Positions 1 to 8,163 of a stretch of 47,986 nt of DNA are shown one piece after another; position 1 is the first letter of the stretch; every line of letters begins with the position of its first letter. A program made the translations under genes and the position numbers. Source of the DNA: Bacteroidales bacterium KA00251 (GTDB lineage: Bacteria > Bacteroidota > Bacteroidia > Bacteroidales > Porphyromonadaceae); NCBI GenBank assembly GCA_001552775.1, contig KQ959271.1, forward strand, positions 1 to 47,986. The letters run 5' to 3'. Under the pieces are notes generated by a model that worked only from the letters and a program-made list of their open reading frames with translations, was not told where the DNA came from and made no database searches.

Positions 1-1
1 A

Positions 2-244
2 AATCACCGACCAAAAGATTGCAAGGGATATGGACAGATTGACAAAAAAACAGCTGTCAAAGACTTCCTCTTTCTCACAAGAAAGATAGACATAGATAAT
101 AATATAGCCAATGATCCTTTTTGTAAAGGACCATTGACTATACCATCATTGGGAGACCTTTGCACAGAGGTCTCGGTCAGCTTTGAAAAGTTATTTAAAG
201 CTGTATTTGGAATACACATCCGTGTCAGACTCTCTATGATATAG
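2..244 (+). CDS. Possible 3' end of an unidentified gene (partial, runs off the left edge)
   Basis: One plus-strand frame is open from base 2 to a TAG at 242-244, giving 80 residues without a start inside the window. The translation looks protein-like, with mixed charged and hydrophobic residues (for example DFLFLTRKIDIDNN and FEKLFKAVFGIHIR) and ordinary codons. I do not recognise a family. It would converge on and overlap the 3' end of the DUF1266 gene by 54 nt, which is unusual and counts against it. It could equally be a chance open frame in a degraded region. The next 5' sequence is needed to decide. Confidence 0.3.
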   Translation, partial: NHRPKDCKGYGQIDKKTAVKDFLFLTRKIDIDNNIANDPFCKGPLTIPSLGDLCTEVSVSFEKLFKAVFGIHIRVRLSMI

Positions 245-898
245 AGCCTTACAATCGTCTATGATATCCTCTGTACCAAATCCTTGAATGGCTCGGCCCA
301 TTAAGAACGAGACCGTATAGTCGTTCCAGTCTTTGCCTAATGACGATGCTTTCACCGCTCCTTCATTGAGGTACTTCCACATTTCTGCTTCACTGATGTA
401 TTGCAACCAATAACACCATTTTGCCAAGCTCACCAGTCGGCATACGTCCCAAGCATACGTGGAGGTTGTGGTCCGGACTTGAGCCAAATCCGTTTTTAGC
501 CCGTCTGCTATCAAAGTCTGCAGCTCAATAAGTTCCTCGGAAGAACCTCTTTGAGCAAGGACTTCGTCCAATTCCGTACTCCGCTCTAAATTAAGCAGAG
601 CGTTTAGCGTCTCTAGAGCATCTTCTCGACCATTAATGCTCCATTGTTTTTGAAGCCCGGTCTTGTATACATTCATATTATCATCGGTGATAATACTAAG
701 GATGTCCTCACTGCGATAACAAGACAAGATGGCTCCAAATACCAGTAACCTTTTCTTTTCCTCGGTGAGCGGTGTTTGAGGATGAGAAGCCAAAAAGGCT
801 TTCAGGTTTTTCTTAGCAAAGATCCGAGACACGATTTCAAACACGATAAAAGCAATAATCAAGACAGCGACTATTGCCACGATGATTTTCCAGATCAT
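191..898 (-). CDS. DUF1266 family protein with N-terminal membrane anchor
   Basis: This is a 235-residue protein. Residues 2-25 form one hydrophobic membrane segment followed by basic residues, so the rest is probably cytoplasmic. The middle and C-terminal parts resemble the DUF1266 (YbeU/YbeR-like) family: a WSI..GREDAL..L block near residue 85, a WD..R.V.LA.W block around 150-160, and a GKDWNDYTVSFLMGRAIQG block near 190-207. The biochemical role of the family is unknown. It is the last gene of a leftward four-gene run and starts 47 nt after the DUF3137 gene, so it is probably co-transcribed with lemA and DUF3137. The family call is from motif memory and should be confirmed by profile search. 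Confidence 0.72.
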   Translation of the reverse strand: MIWKIIVAIVAVLIIAFIVFEIVSRIFAKKNLKAFLASHPQTPLTEEKKRLLVFGAILSCYRSEDILSIITDDNMNVYKTGLQKQWSINGREDALETLNALLNLERSTELDEVLAQRGSSEELIELQTLIADGLKTDLAQVRTTTSTYAWDVCRLVSLAKWCYWLQYISEAEMWKYLNEGAVKASSLGKDWNDYTVSFLMGRAIQGFGTEDIIDDCKALYHRESDTDVYSKYSFK

Positions 899-945
899 AC
901 AAGTATTATTCTAAAGTTAAACATAATTCTATTATATCATATTTC

Positions 946-1989
946 CTACTTATCCACATGCTTCCCCATCATTTCTTCTACAGAAAGACAGAACCCGATC
1001 TCTTGGTAGATTTCAAGCAATAGGTCTTCGTTTAAAGATGTTTTCCCGCTAAGGCGAAGAAATCCTTTTGGCATATTGGAGGCATAATAAAATGTATCTC
1101 CGCTAAAGGAGAGCATCAAGTCATGAGTAAAGGAACAACGAAGAGCGGTAAGTTTCTTCATCATTGCCGGGGTCAAAATCATACGGGCTTCTACCTCGTC
1201 ATCGGCATATACGGTAAAGAGACGTTCAAACTCGGGGTCTTCCAAATAAACAAACTTTGCTTTATGTCTCTCCCTCAGTTTTTGTATCGTCAGAGCGAAG
1301 TAGCCCAACTTATCCTCCAAATGGTCGGGAAGCAGCATAACAAATCCCCTGCAAGTTCTTGGAAGACGGCAGTAACCAAACATTCCCCTAAAGCTGAACA
1401 TCGTGCTCTCTACTTGTGCGCCCCACATCGGACTGAAAATCGCCCGATAGAGGAGCCTAAAGGATCTCCATAGTTTAGTATTCTGTTCATTTGTTGCGGT
1501 TACTCCTATATCGGCTATTGTCAATGCTTGATGCTGAGTTGGGAAACTCAATGCTCCGTAACTTGCCACTTGCAGAGTACCCTCCGACCTATTTGGGGGT
1601 CCGAATAGTCTGCTTGCCCGAATATCGGACACCTTTACTTCTTTTGTCGGAGAATAATTTGCATCCGGAAATAGCTGGTTGATAATTTGCCCCATTACTT
1701 TTTCCTCTTTCTGCTTCAGTACATTTAGGCATAAAGAGAACAGCGTATTGAGGACCACAAAGGCGACAAAGAATATGACGACATACGTTGCCGTTATTTG
1801 TGAGGTTTCATAATTGCCAGCATCGACGATATACCTTCCGAATATAGTGAATGCAAGCCAAAGCAGAGCCAAAGGGTAAACGGAATAAATGAGAAGCCTA
1901 ACAATCTTACGCCACATAGCTATGTGGGTTAGTTGCCCTCTCATTTGTTGAGCGACAATCTTGAAGTCAATCAAGTGGTCTTCTTTCAT
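946..1989 (-). CDS. DUF3137 domain membrane protein
   Basis: This is a 347-residue protein. Two hydrophobic segments near residues 30-55 and 70-95 form a membrane hairpin, and a larger soluble part follows. The second half has the DUF3137 pattern: a FRGMFGYCRLPR region, then an F..LP..LEDKLG stretch, and near the C-terminus a region resembling the part of the family that follows Y..D..EAR..LTP.MM. I start it at the ATG at 1989, which follows the LemA stop by three bases; a TTG directly upstream is the other option. DUF3137 genes commonly lie beside lemA, as here, which supports the call. The function is unknown. The tight spacing suggests translational coupling with LemA. Confidence 0.8.
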   Translation of the reverse strand: MKEDHLIDFKIVAQQMRGQLTHIAMWRKIVRLLIYSVYPLALLWLAFTIFGRYIVDAGNYETSQITATYVVIFFVAFVVLNTLFSLCLNVLKQKEEKVMGQIINQLFPDANYSPTKEVKVSDIRASRLFGPPNRSEGTLQVASYGALSFPTQHQALTIADIGVTATNEQNTKLWRSFRLLYRAIFSPMWGAQVESTMFSFRGMFGYCRLPRTCRGFVMLLPDHLEDKLGYFALTIQKLRERHKAKFVYLEDPEFERLFTVYADDEVEARMILTPAMMKKLTALRCSFTHDLMLSFSGDTFYYASNMPKGFLRLSGKTSLNEDLLLEIYQEIGFCLSVEEMMGKHVDK

Positions 1990-1992
1990 CAA

Positions 1993-2562
1993 TTATCCGA
2001 AAATCTCCTTGATATGAATGTCGCCCAACTCACTTTCAGGAATTCGTATCAATGCTTCTTTCCCAAGATGTTTTCTTGAAGCGATGTATGAAGACGGGAA
2101 CATTTCTACGGCATTGTTGTAATCCGTTACGGTTGCGTTATAAGTTCGGCGTATAGCCTGCAATTCTTTCTCCATATCCGTTATCTGATATTGGAGATAG
2201 ACAAACTGCTCATTGGCTTTGAGATCCGGATTACTCTCAACAACGGCCTTAACTTGTTTGAGAAGAGCGGAGATTTCTGTCCCGTCCTTGATTTGTTCTG
2301 CTTCGGGGGCTCCGTCTGCTCGAGACCTTAGTTCGGCTATGCGGGTAAGGATTTCATTTTCGTGTCCCATATACGCTTTAAGAGATGCCACCAAATTGGG
2401 TATAAGGTCATTTCTCTGCTTGAGTGCCACACAAATGCCACTCCGGCATTGTTCCACCCTGTTTTTCTTGGCAATGAGATTATTAGAGGTGATTATACCC
2501 CAAATCAGTATAAGCACAGCTATTGCGATCAGGACACTCCCGGCAATTATTGATGCAGTCAT
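1993..2562 (-). CDS. lemA: LemA family protein
   Basis: This 189-residue protein has one N-terminal membrane segment (about residues 4-24) and a LemA helical domain. The diagnostic region is N.L..KK.RVEQ followed by QRNDLIPNLV..LK.YM.HE at about residues 28-68, and the C-terminal part has the usual YN..V..YN..VE.FPS segment. LemA proteins have a long helical bundle on the outside of the cytoplasmic membrane; their function in bacteria is poorly known. Only a few bases separate it from DUF3137 downstream and 15 nt from the YwqK-like gene upstream, so the four genes form one transcription unit. Confidence 0.92.
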   Translation of the reverse strand: MTASIIAGSVLIAIAVLILIWGIITSNNLIAKKNRVEQCRSGICVALKQRNDLIPNLVASLKAYMGHENEILTRIAELRSRADGAPEAEQIKDGTEISALLKQVKAVVESNPDLKANEQFVYLQYQITDMEKELQAIRRTYNATVTDYNNAVEMFPSSYIASRKHLGKEALIRIPESELGDIHIKEIFG

Positions 2563-2577
2563 ACAAATTCGCTTGTC

Positions 2578-3309
2578 TCAATGATTATTTCTTAGTACTC
2601 TTGTCGTCTTCATAGTGGCGTCGTACTCTTTCCATACCCCCGAACGTTCTCCATCGGCATACTGTCCCTCTACAATCAAAATCGGATTTCCGTTGCGCAA
2701 AACTTCTTCTTTGTACGCCCCATGTAGCACGCCCATGCGATAAGTTCGTGTGACTTTGCTTTCAACGCCATCTCCCTGTTTCGTGAGTTTCCACTCGACC
2801 CCGTCTTTCTTCCCATTCACCCAACGGGTCTCAAGTATTTGAGCACCGTTTTGGCTGTCATACCGCTTCTCAAAGCCGTTTTCCACACTTTCCTGGTATT
2901 CTTTCTCCAAATCCAAACGACCGTCTTTGAAATAGGTTTTTACACAGCCATCAATTTTGCCCTTCTTCATAGGGGTAATCTTGCTGACAGTTTTGCCGTC
3001 TTGGTAGTACTCCGTGAACACCCCATTTCTTTTCCCCTGATCATACGCTCCCGTTTCTCTCAGTACACCATCCCGATAGCGGTGGTACTTGCCATCCATC
3101 AGTCCGTTTGAAAAGGAAATAGTCTCTTCGTCAAGCTCCCGCTTGATACGCCACTCTCCCTGCAAGGGTTTTCGGCTGTCCTTTTCGAAATAAACTGTCG
3201 TATTGTTTTCGCCCGATAGGGGTAAGAGTTCATCGCTTAGAATCACCTTTTGAGCCGATACCGAAAGGCTCAGCAACAGCGAGAAGAAAAAGAGAATATA
3301 TCGATTCAT
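2578..3309 (-). CDS. Secreted YwqK-like (MORN-type) repeat protein
   Basis: This 243-residue protein starts with a clear signal peptide ending ...LSVSA/Q near residue 19, so it is exported to the periplasm or beyond. The rest consists of short repeats of the form G.Y..G...G.W..Y..DG or similar, seen about six times (for example NGLMDGKYHRYRDG and KRNGVFTEYYQDGK). This is the pattern of the YwqK 'antitoxin' family and MORN repeats, often annotated as toxin-antitoxin proteins without direct proof. It is the first gene of the leftward operon with lemA, DUF3137 and DUF1266. No toxin-like partner is visible, so the antitoxin label should not be taken literally. Confidence 0.75.
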   Translation of the reverse strand: MNRYILFFFSLLLSLSVSAQKVILSDELLPLSGENNTTVYFEKDSRKPLQGEWRIKRELDEETISFSNGLMDGKYHRYRDGVLRETGAYDQGKRNGVFTEYYQDGKTVSKITPMKKGKIDGCVKTYFKDGRLDLEKEYQESVENGFEKRYDSQNGAQILETRWVNGKKDGVEWKLTKQGDGVESKVTRTYRMGVLHGAYKEEVLRNGNPILIVEGQYADGERSGVWKEYDATMKTTRVLRNNH

Positions 3310-3493
3310 ATTATAATAGAATGCCCAATTATTTAATTGGTTACTTTTGCTACATTGCCTGTTTAATAAACGTGAAACTATGTACTTCGCTTCCTTTGTC
3401 CTTTGTTGCTTTAAGTTTCTCTGCTCTCGAGCATATAAGAAAATATCCTGCCTCTTTTATCAAGAGGCAAGAGCATACACAGATACTCAATGG

Positions 3494-3501
3494 CAAAGAT
3501 A
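3494..3501 (-). promoter_or_regulatory. Putative -7 box for the YwqK/LemA operon
   Basis: Read on the minus strand the sequence is TATCTTTG, a full match to the Bacteroidetes -7 consensus TAnnTTTG. It lies about 185 nt upstream of the first gene of the leftward operon. A TTTG that could serve as the -33 element lies upstream but with a somewhat long spacer (about 24 nt). The intergenic stretch 3310-3560 holds nothing else I can support. Confidence 0.45.
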
Positions 3502-3562
3502 GAGTTTTTTTTGCGATACTCTGACCAAAACAATGGATAAAAACAAAGGAAGACCTACATCA

Positions 3563-3847
3563 TTACCGATGAAGGTTTCTGTTGACATAGTTCTCACTCA
3601 GTATTCTGTTTATGTCTGAGAGCCGATAGAGGATTTTCCCTGCGATTTGGGTGTAAGGGATAATGTTTTTATCCCGATAGTCTTGCAGGGTGCGGGGGGA
3701 AAGGAACAGTCTCTCGGAACATTTCAGAAAATCTCTCGGAACTTTTTTAAAAATCTTCCAGTACTTTCTCCCACCAAACAACCTAAACAAAGCCCCCAAT
3801 AGATAGATTTTAATACGTATGATTACTTTCACTACCGCTTTCTCCAC
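3563..3847 (-). pseudogene. HTH (excisionase/MerR-like) gene remnant fused to 22-bp repeats
   Basis: The last 45 residues, from SPRTLQDYRDKNIIPYTQI through ILYRLSDINRIL, look like the recognition half of the small helix-turn-helix proteins carried by Bacteroides mobilizable and conjugative elements. A complete protein of this type has another 30-40 conserved residues before 'S.RTLQ', including the first helix of the HTH. Here that part is replaced by translated minisatellite sequence (KKVPRDFLKCSERL). The open frame therefore probably arose by chance readthrough of a repeat array into a truncated gene. It could still be expressed, but I would not expect DNA binding from half an HTH. No integrase or mobilization gene lies nearby. 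Confidence 0.55.
3709..3774. repeat. 22-bp minisatellite array, locus 1 (two good units plus one decayed)
   Basis: Units occupy 3709-3730, 3731-3752 and 3753-3774. The shared core is CTCTCGGAAC followed by a T-run and CC or CA; the third unit is degenerate (ATCTTCCAGTACTTTCTCC). The same unit occurs at 23967-24076 and 47101-47210. The array ends about 85 bp before the porX -7 box. It supplies the 5' part of the HTH-like open frame on the opposite strand. Confidence 0.85.
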
Positions 3848-3858
3848 GCTATTTATTG

Positions 3859-3866
3859 TATCTTTG
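3859..3866 (+). promoter_or_regulatory. porX operon promoter (-7 box)
   Basis: TATCTTTG matches the Bacteroidetes -7 consensus TAnnTTTG exactly. It lies 66 bp before the porX ATG and no other such box lies closer, so it probably drives the whole porX-to-MATE operon. The -33 element is weak (a TTTC in the expected area). Confidence 0.7.
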
Positions 3867-3931
3867 TAGAGAGAAGGAACAGAAAAGAGAAGAGCAAAAA
3901 GTAGAGAATCCTAACAAAACAGATACAACGA

Positions 3932-5482
3932 ATGGCAAAAGTGCATAAAATACTCTGGATAGACGATGAAATAGAGCTCCTGAAGCCACTCTTTCTTTTC
4001 TTAGAAAAGAAGGGGTATAGCCTCACTGGAGTACCGAGTGGTACCGATGCCCTCTCTCTTCTTGAACAAGAGCCTTTTGATGCAATTCTTCTTGATGAAA
4101 ACATGCCTGGAATATCGGGCATAGAGACACTCCTCCAGATTAAGCGGAAACAAAGCACAATCCCGGTAATCATGGTAACCAAGAGCGAAGAAGAAGAGCT
4201 CATGGACAAAGCTATTTCTAGTAAAATCGCCGACTTTCTCATCAAGCCTGTTAACCCCAATCAACTGCTACTTAGTTTAAAAAAGATCCTTCGTAGCGAT
4301 ACGCTCATAGAGCAAGCTACCATATCGGGCTATAGTCAAGCATTTAGTCGCATTGCCTCCCAGCTCCAAGGCTCACTCGTCTTGGATGAGTGGAAAAAAT
4401 TGTATACAGAACTTACGCGATGGAGTCTGGAAATTGAGCAATACAGCCCAGAGATGCACGAAATGTATGCGATGCAGCACCGAGAAGCTGAATTGCTTTT
4501 TTGCCGTTACATAAAAACGCAATATCCCGAATGGCTCTGCAAAAAGAGGGAACGTCCTATGATGAGTCCCGATCTTTTCCCTAAAAAAGTGTTTCCAATA
4601 TTGGCAGAAGGGGAAAAGCTTTTCTTTATCCTCATTGACAACTTTCGCCTAGACCAATGGCTCGCCGTGCAAGATCTCGTTTGTGAATTCTTTACTGCAC
4701 AAGAAGATCTCTATACCGCTATCCTCCCAACTGTTACACAGTATGCTCGCAATGCTCTCTTTTCAGGGCTTATGCCAGCAGAGATTGCTAGGACTTTTCC
4801 ACACCTTTGGGTTGATGAAGAGAGTGAAGAAGGGAAAAATCTCAATGAAGCTCCCCTTATCCAGAGTATGCTCGATCGCTATAAACTGAGCTACCGCTTT
4901 AGTTACAACAAGGTTTATGACGCTCGTTATGGGGAGAAACTACTTAGCAAGCTAGACGAATTGGCAGAGTACCCCCTGAATGTACTTGTATTCAACTTTG
5001 TAGATATGCTGAGCCACGCCCGCACGGAGAGCAAGATGATACGTGAGTTGGCCCATGATGAATCCGCTTATCGCTCGCTAACACGTAGCTGGTTTAAGCA
5101 CTCTTCCATCATTCGCTTTTTTGAAAAAATTGCCTCATTGGGATATAAAGTGGTACTGACTACAGATCATGGATGCATTCGCGTAAATAATCCTATCAAG
5201 ATAATAGGTGAGAAAAATACAGGTACTAATTTACGCTACAAGCTAGGTCGTCATCTTACCTATAATCCCGAAGAAGTATTTGACATTGCCGATCCTAACC
5301 AATATGGATTGCCCAAAAGTCGGATAAGCGACCGTTTTGTCTTTTGTACAGACAACAATTTCTTTGCCTATCCCAATAACTATAACTACTACGTAAGCTA
5401 TTATAAAGACACCTTCCAGCATGGAGGAATATCCATGGAGGAGATGCTCATCCCCTGTATTACGCTTACGCCTAAAGCATAA
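3932..5482 (+). CDS. porX: PorX: response regulator with PglZ phosphodiesterase domain
   Basis: This 516-residue cytoplasmic protein has a CheY-type receiver domain at residues 1-120, with acidic pocket D11/D12, phospho-acceptor D55 (in LLDENMPG) and conserved K105. A linker follows, and from about residue 210 there is a PglZ domain of the alkaline phosphatase superfamily, with LIDNFRLDQW, PTVTQYARNALFSG, a D..SH pair and TTDHG as metal-site segments. This is the architecture of PorX, the regulator that with histidine kinase PorY and sigma factor SigP controls T9SS genes in Porphyromonas gingivalis. No kinase gene is adjacent, as is usual for porX. It heads an operon and has its own TAnnTTTG promoter. 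The T9SS cargo gene at 15.7 kb is a plausible downstream client. Confidence 0.95.
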   Translation: MAKVHKILWIDDEIELLKPLFLFLEKKGYSLTGVPSGTDALSLLEQEPFDAILLDENMPGISGIETLLQIKRKQSTIPVIMVTKSEEEELMDKAISSKIADFLIKPVNPNQLLLSLKKILRSDTLIEQATISGYSQAFSRIASQLQGSLVLDEWKKLYTELTRWSLEIEQYSPEMHEMYAMQHREAELLFCRYIKTQYPEWLCKKRERPMMSPDLFPKKVFPILAEGEKLFFILIDNFRLDQWLAVQDLVCEFFTAQEDLYTAILPTVTQYARNALFSGLMPAEIARTFPHLWVDEESEEGKNLNEAPLIQSMLDRYKLSYRFSYNKVYDARYGEKLLSKLDELAEYPLNVLVFNFVDMLSHARTESKMIRELAHDESAYRSLTRSWFKHSSIIRFFEKIASLGYKVVLTTDHGCIRVNNPIKIIGEKNTGTNLRYKLGRHLTYNPEEVFDIADPNQYGLPKSRISDRFVFCTDNNFFAYPNNYNYYVSYYKDTFQHGGISMEEMLIPCITLTPKA

Positions 5483-5502
5483 AGAATCGTTATTTCATTT
5501 GT

Positions 5503-5931
5503 ATGCAGCAGCAATTTACTATTCGTAGTCTAGACGAAGTCGAAGAGGTAGCAAAAGCTTTTCTCAGCACGACTTCACCATATACGGTCTTTGCTTTTTA
5601 CGCTCCCATGGGTTGTGGTAAAACTACTTTTATTACGGCATTATGCAGAGCACTTGGTATTAACGAAGTGGTCAATAGTCCCACTTTTGCAATTGTCAAT
5701 CGATACAGCGTCCCCCACAGCAAGGAAGCTGTGTACCATATGGACTGCTACCGACTTGAAAAGGTAGAAGAAGCCATAAACCTAGGATTTGATGACTACT
5801 TTTCGAGTGGTGACCGCTGCTTTATAGAGTGGCCGGAAGTGATAGAGACTCTCCTACCAGAGGATACCCTTAGAGTATACCTCCAAGAAAATGAAGACCA
5901 CACGCGTACACTTTCTTTTGAAGAGCCGTAA
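5503..5931 (+). CDS. tsaE: tRNA threonylcarbamoyladenosine biosynthesis ATPase TsaE
   Basis: This 142-residue protein is the normal length for TsaE, the small P-loop ATPase that works with TsaB and TsaD to make t6A at position 37 of ANN-decoding tRNAs. Visible motifs are the P-loop PMGCGKTT (residues 35-42), the SPTFAIVNRY segment after it, HMDCYRL (79-85) with its conserved Asp, and FIEWPE near 107-112. The first glycine of the classical GxxxxGKT is Ala34 here. It begins 20 nt after porX and is followed by rbfA after 26 nt, so it is translated from the same message. Confidence 0.96.
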   Translation: MQQQFTIRSLDEVEEVAKAFLSTTSPYTVFAFYAPMGCGKTTFITALCRALGINEVVNSPTFAIVNRYSVPHSKEAVYHMDCYRLEKVEEAINLGFDDYFSSGDRCFIEWPEVIETLLPEDTLRVYLQENEDHTRTLSFEEP

Positions 5932-5957
5932 CTAGAAGAAATAAACACAATAAAGAG

Positions 5958-6299
5958 ATGGATGAAAGAAGACTAAGCAAAGTTGCTCGACTCATACAGA
6001 AAGAGCTAGCCGAGCTCTTTAGACAAGATACTCAAGCAAATGCAAAGGGCGTTATTATCAGTGTAACTACCGTGCGGCCTACAGCCGACCTTTCGTTGTG
6101 CCGAGTTTTCCTCAGCATATTCCCCTCGTCACAAGCTCAAGACCTACTTAAAAGCATTCAGGAAAATAAGTCTAAAATAAGAGGTGATCTTGGAAGAAGA
6201 CTTCATGGACAGCTAAGGATCATACCCGACTTGGCTTTCTTCATAGATGACAGTCTTGACTACATTGAGCATATTGATCAGCTTCTTCACAAAAAGTAA
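5958..6299 (+). CDS. rbfA: Ribosome-binding factor A
   Basis: This 113-residue protein has the KH-like RbfA fold signature: an N-terminal RLSKVARLIQKELAELF helix, the ISVTTVRPTADLSLCRVFLS strand region and the C-terminal LRIIPDLAFFIDDSLDY.. segment. RbfA binds the 30S subunit near the 5' helix of 16S rRNA and is needed for late 16S processing and cold adaptation. Length is normal. It sits between tsaE and an FtsX-type permease, an order I recall from other Bacteroidales, where rbfA and the permease are usually adjacent. Confidence 0.96.
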   Translation: MDERRLSKVARLIQKELAELFRQDTQANAKGVIISVTTVRPTADLSLCRVFLSIFPSSQAQDLLKSIQENKSKIRGDLGRRLHGQLRIIPDLAFFIDDSLDYIEHIDQLLHKK

Positions 6300-6328
6300 C
6301 CGCTTCAAATCGACTGTACTCTCTTGCT

Positions 6329-7555
6329 GTGAACCAATTTCGCTCGTTCATCATTAGGAGGTACCTTTTTTCAAAGGGGAGACTTCGTGCTGTACACTGG
6401 GTAAGCCTAGTAGCAACAGTTGCCATTGCCGTGATTGTCACAGCATCGGTAGTTGTCCTATCTGTGTTTAACGGCTACGGCGATATTCTGATTGATGGTT
6501 CTTCTCCTTTTGATGCCGACTTGCTAATAAAGCCTAGCAAAGGACAGTTTGTCTCTCTAGAAGATGAGTCTATAAAGAAGTCTTTAGAGCATGATGCTAT
6601 CGCATGGATAGCTCCTTTTGTCTATGGAGAAGGTATGCTCACAAGCAAAGGAACCTTTCTTCCTGCAAAACTGATTGGCGTACCCTATGGATACACCGAG
6701 CAAAATGGACTAAAAAAATTACTATATAAAGGGAGTTTGAAAGCGGAGGGTACAGCTACGACTCTTGGTAGCGAACTCTACATGGCTCTTGCCCTCCCAG
6801 AAGAGGGCGACACGCTCACACTTGTACTACCCCATCGCACGCGAAAGATTAACCCCCTACTTCCGTATGCCTCACTTATTAATAGAGACTTACATGTAGC
6901 AGGAGTGATTCATTCCAACAACGAGCGATACAACCATACTCTCTTTCTCTCAATAGATACCTTGAGAGCCTGTTTGCAACTTTCACCCAATACCTCAAGT
7001 GCTATAGGGATCTACCTTCGTACTGCATATCTACCACGGATAAAATCCTTTCAAAAAGAGTTACAAACAAAGTTGGGAAAAGAATACACAATACAAAATA
7101 GGCACCAGCAGCAACCCGAGCTTACCAAGCTTGTCTCAATAGAAAAATGGTTTACCTACTGCATCCTAGCCTTTATCATGTTTCTCGCAGGCTTCAACGT
7201 AATCTGTTCCTCCACACTTATACTCATTGAGAAGCGTCGCGACCGTTTTCTTTTTCATGCACTTGGAGTCTCTTCCTCCACTATTCGTAAGATCTTTATC
7301 GGACATTCACTTGCAATCTCTCTGATAGGAGCTGCGATAGGTATAATTTTAGGAATTTTGCTTTGCCTTTTACAACAGCAATTTGGCTTTGCAACCTTTA
7401 GCATTGGTTCAAACGAAGTTGCCTATCCTGTAAAGCTTTTTGCTAGTGACTTGCTCCCCATCTTTGCCCTTGTATCGCTACTTAGCTTCATTGCCGCTTG
7501 GCTTCCAGCACGTCTTCTCATCAAATCTCACTTGTCTGTAGCTCCACTTTCATGA
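6329..7555 (+). CDS. FtsX-like ABC transporter permease (LolC/E type)
   Basis: This 408-residue inner-membrane protein starts with GTG at 6329; no ATG fits better and the first residues (NQFRSFIIRRYLFSKGR) match the usual start of LolC/E permeases. It has one membrane segment at about residues 26-48, a large periplasmic domain of about 220 residues, then three C-terminal membrane segments (about 275-300, 325-350, 370-395), the FtsX/MacB permease layout. Such proteins pair with an ATPase such as LolD to release lipoproteins to the outer membrane, but no ATPase gene is adjacent, so the substrate is not known. Its stop overlaps the next gene's start (ATGA). Confidence 0.88.
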   Translation: MNQFRSFIIRRYLFSKGRLRAVHWVSLVATVAIAVIVTASVVVLSVFNGYGDILIDGSSPFDADLLIKPSKGQFVSLEDESIKKSLEHDAIAWIAPFVYGEGMLTSKGTFLPAKLIGVPYGYTEQNGLKKLLYKGSLKAEGTATTLGSELYMALALPEEGDTLTLVLPHRTRKINPLLPYASLINRDLHVAGVIHSNNERYNHTLFLSIDTLRACLQLSPNTSSAIGIYLRTAYLPRIKSFQKELQTKLGKEYTIQNRHQQQPELTKLVSIEKWFTYCILAFIMFLAGFNVICSSTLILIEKRRDRFLFHALGVSSSTIRKIFIGHSLAISLIGAAIGIILGILLCLLQQQFGFATFSIGSNEVAYPVKLFASDLLPIFALVSLLSFIAAWLPARLLIKSHLSVAPLS

Positions 7556-8163
7556 TTCTTCCTACACACTACGCCACCCTTCGGCATCAAAATCCCTCAG
7601 CTTTTCTTATAGAGCTGTACACAGCCGAGCTTTACTTGAAAGCTTTTGAAAAAACACAAGGGGGAAAGCCCAATTTTCAAGAATTAGCCACCCAGTTAAA
7701 AGGCAACGACTCGGATGAAACCTTGGCTACCGACTTTACCAACTTTCTAGAGCTAGTATATGATGATCTCAAGAGTCAGCCTCAAGGAGACTCTCTACCA
7801 CGAAGCCAAATGGGGAAAGAATTGTTGGAAGAAATGGAAAAAGCCCATAAAAAAATGATTGATGAGGAGAAGGGAAACCCTTTTTATAAAGCGCTCTACT
7901 ATCCCACTCTTCCAGCTCTAATAGAAATTCAAAAAAAAGATCCTCAATGGGAGCAATTAGGCGAGGTGGCACGCTATCAAAAGATCGTTTTCACCTATAC
8001 TTTGATGGAGCTATCAGGAAGAAAAGTGAGCAAGGCTACCAACGAAGCCCTTGAAAAGTTCTCTATACTGCTCAATGCTTTGGGGGAATTGATGATGAAA
8101 CGTAGCGATGCAGAAAAGGAACAATCGCTAAAAGAAGATGCCTCATGGACAAAAGAGATCTAG
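7552..8163 (+). CDS. DUF4924-like protein
   Basis: I start this 203-residue soluble protein at the ATG at 7552, which overlaps the upstream TGA, rather than at an ATG 54 nt further upstream inside the permease gene. It is highly charged and mostly helical, with no membrane segment or signal peptide. The opening (residues 1-30, PTHYATLRHQNPSAFLIELY) and the overall helical pattern resemble the Bacteroidetes DUF4924 family, which often lies near rbfA and the LolC/E-like permease. The function is unknown. It overlaps rfbD by 19 nt. The family assignment is from memory and is moderate; the gene itself is firm because of the coupled overlaps on both sides. Confidence 0.68.
   Translation: MILPTHYATLRHQNPSAFLIELYTAELYLKAFEKTQGGKPNFQELATQLKGNDSDETLATDFTNFLELVYDDLKSQPQGDSLPRSQMGKELLEEMEKAHKKMIDEEKGNPFYKALYYPTLPALIEIQKKDPQWEQLGEVARYQKIVFTYTLMELSGRKVSKATNEALEKFSILLNALGELMMKRSDAEKEQSLKEDASWTKEI

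Noticed and set aside
2578-3309. A toxin-antitoxin system based on the YwqK-like protein
   Set aside because: No toxin-like partner is adjacent, and the protein is exported, which does not fit a cytoplasmic antitoxin.
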